A stretch of DNA of 64,000 bases from positions 23,110,679 to 23,174,678 of the forward strand of contig NC_091175.1 of assembly GCF_040958095.1 (NCBI RefSeq), in the 5' to 3' direction. Positions 60,661 to 64,000 of this stretch are shown in pieces. The DNA is from Procambarus clarkii (taxonomy: Eukaryota; Arthropoda; Malacostraca; Decapoda; Cambaridae). The stretch's first letter is position 1. Each line of letters begins with the position of its first letter. A model generated the notes under the pieces. That model saw only the letters and a list, made by a program, of their open reading frames with translations. It was not told the origin of the DNA and ran no database searches. The position numbers and the translations under genes were made by a program.

Positions 60661-61540
60661 TTTACATACACTGTGTGTGAATCAACCAGCATTCATCTAA
60701 CTACTCATAATTTCTATGAATTTGGAAGGTAATGACATCTTTAATGATAACGTTCAAACTATCTTGGTAGGTAGGACGTCTGGATGAAAGAGTTTTTGCC
60801 CACATGCATACTCTAATGCGGTGGTGGTGACGGATGTCAGGTGGTCTCAACGCGATCTATAACAGACGGCATTATGAAATATTTCCATAACTTTAACTAT
60901 TTGATAATCAATATTGCTTATCCCTCTATAGATGTTAGCATGACATGTTATATCTTAAATGTACTCAATTCTTTAACTTCATCTTATCATTAGGTATAGA
61001 ATTTTCTATGTGTAACCCAGAGATCAATCAGGTAAAAAAATTATGTGCGAGGTATTGAAAGAAGAAAAACTTGTTTTTGTAAGAGAATTTTATGTTGCAT
61101 TGCATGATATTTTGTTGTAAATATCATCATATTTTATTCAAAACTAAATGTTTAGTATAGCATTGTCAGTTTTGTTGCACTAATGTAACTTGTTCACATG
61201 TCAAAAACAGTGGTGATATATGTATTTTGAATGTGTAGGACACAAAATACTGTGCAGTATTTTATAGGTGAACAGCAACAGAAATCGGGTGTTGAAATAT
61301 TCTTTAGAAAAAAACAGAGAAGAGAGGATGTTTACTCAAATAAAGGCAATACAGAATAAATTATTAGAAAATAAAAACACTTAAAAAGTCTTCAAATATT
61401 TTTTACTGAATTTATTCTTTTACAAATTTGGTTATTATTATTATAATATATAAATCTAAAGTTGGTAGCATCACTGTAATGTAATGCCTATGAAGGAATT
61501 CAAACCAATCAAATCCCATATTTTTTAAATTAGGAAGGGA
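60661..61540. other. AT-rich DNA, no recognised gene
   Basis: One stretch, about 60,740-60,850 on the plus strand, has more balanced composition (GTAGGACGTCTGG, GGTGGTGGTGACGGATG) and reads as VVVTDVRWSQRDL in one frame. It may be another exon scrap. The rest is AT-rich. Confidence 0.35.
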
Positions 61541-61542
61541 GC

Positions 61543-62061
61543 CTAAGTGCTTAGAATCTCGCCGATGGTAGATTTTTGGTGAAACTTAACCAGTTCAGTC
61601 ATAATTTTCTGCATTTCAGAGTTATATACTTCTTCCGTAAGTTGCAAGACAACATTTTGTAAATGATCCACACTATCTTGAAGCCTTGCCAATTTAGTTA
61701 GCACCATAATAACAGTCATATGGGTTGTTAATTCATATTGGGGATATTTACCCAAATCTATTGAAGGTTTCGGTAATATATCGTTTGTTTCCAGGTAATC
61801 AAGGCCATCAAAAAAATTTGTAACGTATTGGTCTTTCGGTCGGTATTCATCGTAAAGATCCATAATACGTGGAGAATAATTAAATTCTTGCAATCCAATG
61901 GGCTACCACCTCTCGTCATTACATGATGCCAATATTTATTTGCTAGCTAGGAGCTCATCATTTGAATGAAAGGTTATTAAAATACTTTTAAGTTTAGCAG
62001 CATTATATTCTTTTCTGATGAATAAAATATAGTTGATCATTTCACTCACTGACGACGTCAT
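61543..62061 (-). pseudogene. Unrecognised coiled-coil-type gene, about 170 codons, with frame changes
   Basis: A minus-strand ATG at 62,061 opens a frame (MTSSVSEMINYILFIRKEYN) that stops near 61,936. Coding character then shifts frame twice between about 61,945 and 61,895. From 61,893 a 116-codon frame runs to a stop at 61,543, containing RIMDLYDEYRPKDQYV, FFDGLDYLETNDIL and KPSIDLGKYPQYEL, and then a heptad-like region (LTKLARLQDSVDHLQNVVLQ, LTEEVYNSEMQKIM). The last ~60 residues look like an amphipathic coiled coil. There is no signal peptide or membrane segment. Family unknown. It lies between two reverse- and forward-oriented fragments of the duplicated family and could be part of the same locus. 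Alternatively it could be an intact gene whose introns I misread as frame changes. Confidence 0.45.
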
Positions 62062-62149
62062 TATACTTATACTAGTTTTTGGTAAATGAATGGACAGTTA
62101 AGTGAAATTCTAATTTTTCATTACTTTTATTCTTGCCAAGTTTATTTTT

Positions 62150-62645
62150 AAATCTATGTTAACAAATTGTCTTATTATTCCTTCTTTCTCATTCGTTCTA
62201 TTATGTAGAGGATATAAAATTGTTGATATGATTACAGTAATCATTAATAACTTAAATTCTATGTTTTTTAAATTCATCTGGGAGCTTTTTTGAAGAAGCA
62301 AAAATGAATAGTTCATAAAAATCAATTGGCGACATATGATGAAATTATAAGGCATAATAATGCCTAATGTGTATGTTGCAAAAGCCTTTTAAAGGGTGAA
62401 TACTTGATTCTAAATGATGTAATAAATTTAGTGGGAATTGTAGTGGTAAGATTTACATGTTATAATATATGTTCTCAATGTGCCATATTCCATCGGGATT
62501 ATCATATATATGATGCGTAATTTAATATATTTGACATTTTAAAATATTTAGAATTCTGGACGTCTAAAATACAAGAACAACAAGAAATAGGTTTCATTAC
62601 CAAATTATATTATAATAAAGCTGTAAATTAAATAAATAATTTATT
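62150..62645 (+). pseudogene. Decayed spliced gene family, 3' half (copy in forward orientation)
   Basis: Matches 43,570-44,165: TTCTCATTCGTTCTATTATGT, GATATGATTACAGTAATCAT, AATTGGCGACATATGATGAA, AATGTGTATGTTGCAAAAGC, TTTACATGTTATAATATATG and TTTCATTACCAAATTATATT all have counterparts. The frame reads QCVCCKSLLKGEYL and, further on, FTCYNICSQCAIFHRDYH, giving C-x2-C and C-x3-C-x2-C clusters that suggest a zinc-binding end. EFWTSKIQEQQEIGFITKLY precedes the final stop. It lacks the 89-bp duplication found in the other copy. Stops elsewhere disable it. Confidence 0.6.
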
Positions 62646-63258
62646 TGTATTTTCTTTTCATTTTCCTACAATTTATCTGTAAACCACTAAGAACCTGGTT
62701 GTGGTTCACTGCTTGTTTTTCCCACTAAAAATCTTTCCTTGGAGATTTATTTCATCCTACATTTTGAAGTATAAGATAAAAGGAACTAATTGAAGACCAA
62801 AAGCCTCTTCAAAAAATACCAATCATTTGAGCTCGTGGGTTGAGTGATGTTTTTCTAGTTAGGCTGGGAGACTGAAACTTGGTAAGTCGTTTATATATAT
62901 ACAGCAAACTTTTATATATTGAATATCTCTAAATTGAAAGTGTAATATTTCATAGTAGAGTATAGAATCTAAAATGAAGAATAATTCAAATTATTTCTAC
63001 AAATTTTACATGGTACATGTATATAGGAGGTAATCATTAAACAGAAAGTAAATAATATAATTTAGTTGAAACGTATCCTTATTTCATTTCCATTTTATCT
63101 GTTTCTGCTCCGTTATTAATAGTTTCCTTTTCAATAACTTTTAAATTTTGTAAATTGCACCTAATTAACTGATTTGAGTAAACTTTTTCACATGATCATT
63201 GACAATAGAATCTGACCAATGAATTGATCAGATTCTATGGTACAATTGTAAAAGTAGT
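62646..63258. other. AT-rich DNA, nothing recognised
   Basis: No supported gene. A short inverted pair, AGAATCTGA / TCAGATTCT, lies at about 63,208-63,238 (hairpin around CCAATGAATTGA). Confidence 0.5.
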
Positions 63259-63259
63259 G

Positions 63260-63513
63260 GTTATCTTGAGATCTTGAGGTTATCTTGAGATGATTTCAGG
63301 GCTTTAGTGTCCCCGCGGCCCGGTCCTCGACCAGGCCTCCACCTCCAGGAAGCAGCCCGTGACAGCTGACTAACACCCCAGGTACCTATTTTACTGCTAG
63401 GTAACAGGGGCATAGGGTGAAAGAAACTCTGCCCATTGCCGGCACTCGGGATCGATCCCGGGACCACAGGATTACAAGTCCAGTGTGCTGTCTGCTCGGC
63501 CGACCGACTCCCC
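63260..63513 (-). mobile_element. tRNA-derived SINE
   Basis: On the minus strand the 5' end reads AGTCGGTCGGCCGAGCAG (A-box-like, about 63,490-63,508), then CACTGGACTTGTAATCCTG (anticodon-arm-like) and GGTCCCGGGATCGATCCCG (B-box-like, about 63,446-63,464). The spacing is that of a tRNA with a long variable region (Ser or Leu type). The body continues through GGTACCTGGGGTGTTAGTC to a GC-rich hairpin (CCTGGTC-GAG-GACCGGG) and a tail of CTCAAGATAACCTCAAGAT repeats ending near 63,260. The tRNA part is the internal RNA polymerase III promoter. The tail matches that of the LINE at 36,021-36,327, pointing to the LINE machinery that moved it. Confidence 0.85.
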
Positions 63514-63554
63514 TACTGCGGCTATCCTGTCGGTTAGTGTATTCACTTTCGCTC

Positions 63555-63635
63555 GGCGACGACTCAGCATCGAGTCGTCCGTTTACTAGAGGGAAGTTCG
63601 CCGAGGACTCGGCATTGAGTCGTCGGTATGGCAAC
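63555..63635. repeat. Two hairpin-forming repeats
   Basis: GACGACTC-AGCATC-GAGTCGTC is a perfect 8-bp stem, and about 40 bp further GAGGACTC-GGCATT-GAGTCGTC repeats it with changes in one arm. Both are preceded by CGGCG or CGCCGAG. GC-rich against an AT-rich background. Confidence 0.75.
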
Positions 63636-63679
63636 AGTAGAGGCAGTTTTCGGGAAGGTCTTGCCATGGTTTTGGACAT

Positions 63680-64000
63680 TATATGCATACACTCCTGTAG
63701 AGACTTTCATTGTGAATACATTGATACCAAAATGAAAGACCTAGGACCAGAATTGAGGTAACAAAGTTGAAAACAGAATACCCATTTTATTGCTCTTTAT
63801 TAGCGCTCACGAGGGTAACGCTCGGCCACTTTCTTTGTTTGCTGCGGGTGGTACATCGGGCTTTTGAACTTTATATTTGAATATATGCCTGTAGGGAATT
63901 CTATTGCAAACAGAATGATATCAAAATGAAAGACCTAGAACGAGAATTGAGATGTCCAAAGTGTAGAGAGTGTACACATTTTATTGTTCCTGCGTGCTCC
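63680..64000. repeat. Start of a ~194-bp tandem repeat that runs off the window
   Basis: CAAAATGAAAGACCTAGGACCAG at 63,729 recurs as CAAAATGAAAGACCTAGAACGAG at 63,922 (offset 194). Flanking matches are ATATGCATACACTCCTGTAG / ATATGCCTGTAGGGAATTC and CATTTTATTGCTCTTTATT / CATTTTATTGTTCCTGCG. At least 1.6 copies are present, so this could be the first units of another satellite array. Confidence 0.7.

Noticed and set aside
63446..63508. A functional tRNA gene
   Set aside because: A- and B-box-like motifs are present, but the sequence runs on as a SINE body with a LINE-like tail and the cloverleaf is degenerate.

Overview
The window reads as eukaryotic nuclear DNA from an arthropod, most likely a decapod crustacean. 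There are no operons, ribosome binding sites or dense coding. Instead there is a long satellite array, several families of non-LTR retrotransposons, a Penelope-like element, a tRNA-derived SINE, small TIR transposons, very long (GT)n and (TA)n microsatellites, and fragments of intron-containing genes. The decapod call rests on recalled resemblance of the LINE 3' ends and the SINE to common decapod repeats; no database was searched.

Positions 1 to about 36,994 are one tandem array of a ~168-bp monomer (about 220 units), all in the same orientation. The left edge lies outside the window. The array is built from nested, nearly identical multi-monomer duplications (periods of about 1,004, 1,511, 2,695 and 3,535 bp, plus an ~8-kb segment repeated about 11.6-11.9 kb downstream). 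The last ~3.5 kb has diverged monomers and carries the only transposon insertion seen in the array, a 5'-truncated LINE at 36,021-36,327. The many short reading frames in the array are by-products of a monomer whose length is close to a multiple of three.

From 37 to 44.2 kb and again from 60.1 to 62.7 kb the DNA is AT-rich and holds decayed, multi-copy, intron-bearing gene fragments that I cannot assign to a known family. Related pieces occur in both orientations, and one shares a splice donor with a paralogue and a splice acceptor with another. A separate decayed gene lies on the minus strand at 38.3-39.7 kb.

From 44.3 to 59.4 kb the sequence is a mosaic of mobile elements: two Tigger/pogo-like MITEs, a degenerate LINE at 44.88-47.35 kb, a plus-strand LINE graveyard at 49.9-53.2 kb split by a piggyBac-like MITE, a nearly intact LINE at 53.2-56.0 kb with one stop codon, a LINE with a probable restriction-like endonuclease at 56.5-58.0 kb, and a Penelope-like element with a GIY-YIG domain at 58.05-58.85 kb. 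Between them, on the minus strand, are two exons (48,650-48,756 and 48,202-48,303) with matching phase that may be the end of a host gene, and a possible further exon at 51,405-51,487.

The right end has a minus-strand tRNA-derived SINE (63,260-63,513) whose 3' tail matches the 3' end of the LINE fragment inside the satellite, then two hairpin-forming repeats and the start of a 194-bp repeat that runs off the window. Nothing here looks like an intact autonomous gene system. The most informative observations are the nested satellite architecture, the LINE/SINE tail match, the duplicated spliced gene family and the nested transposon insertions.
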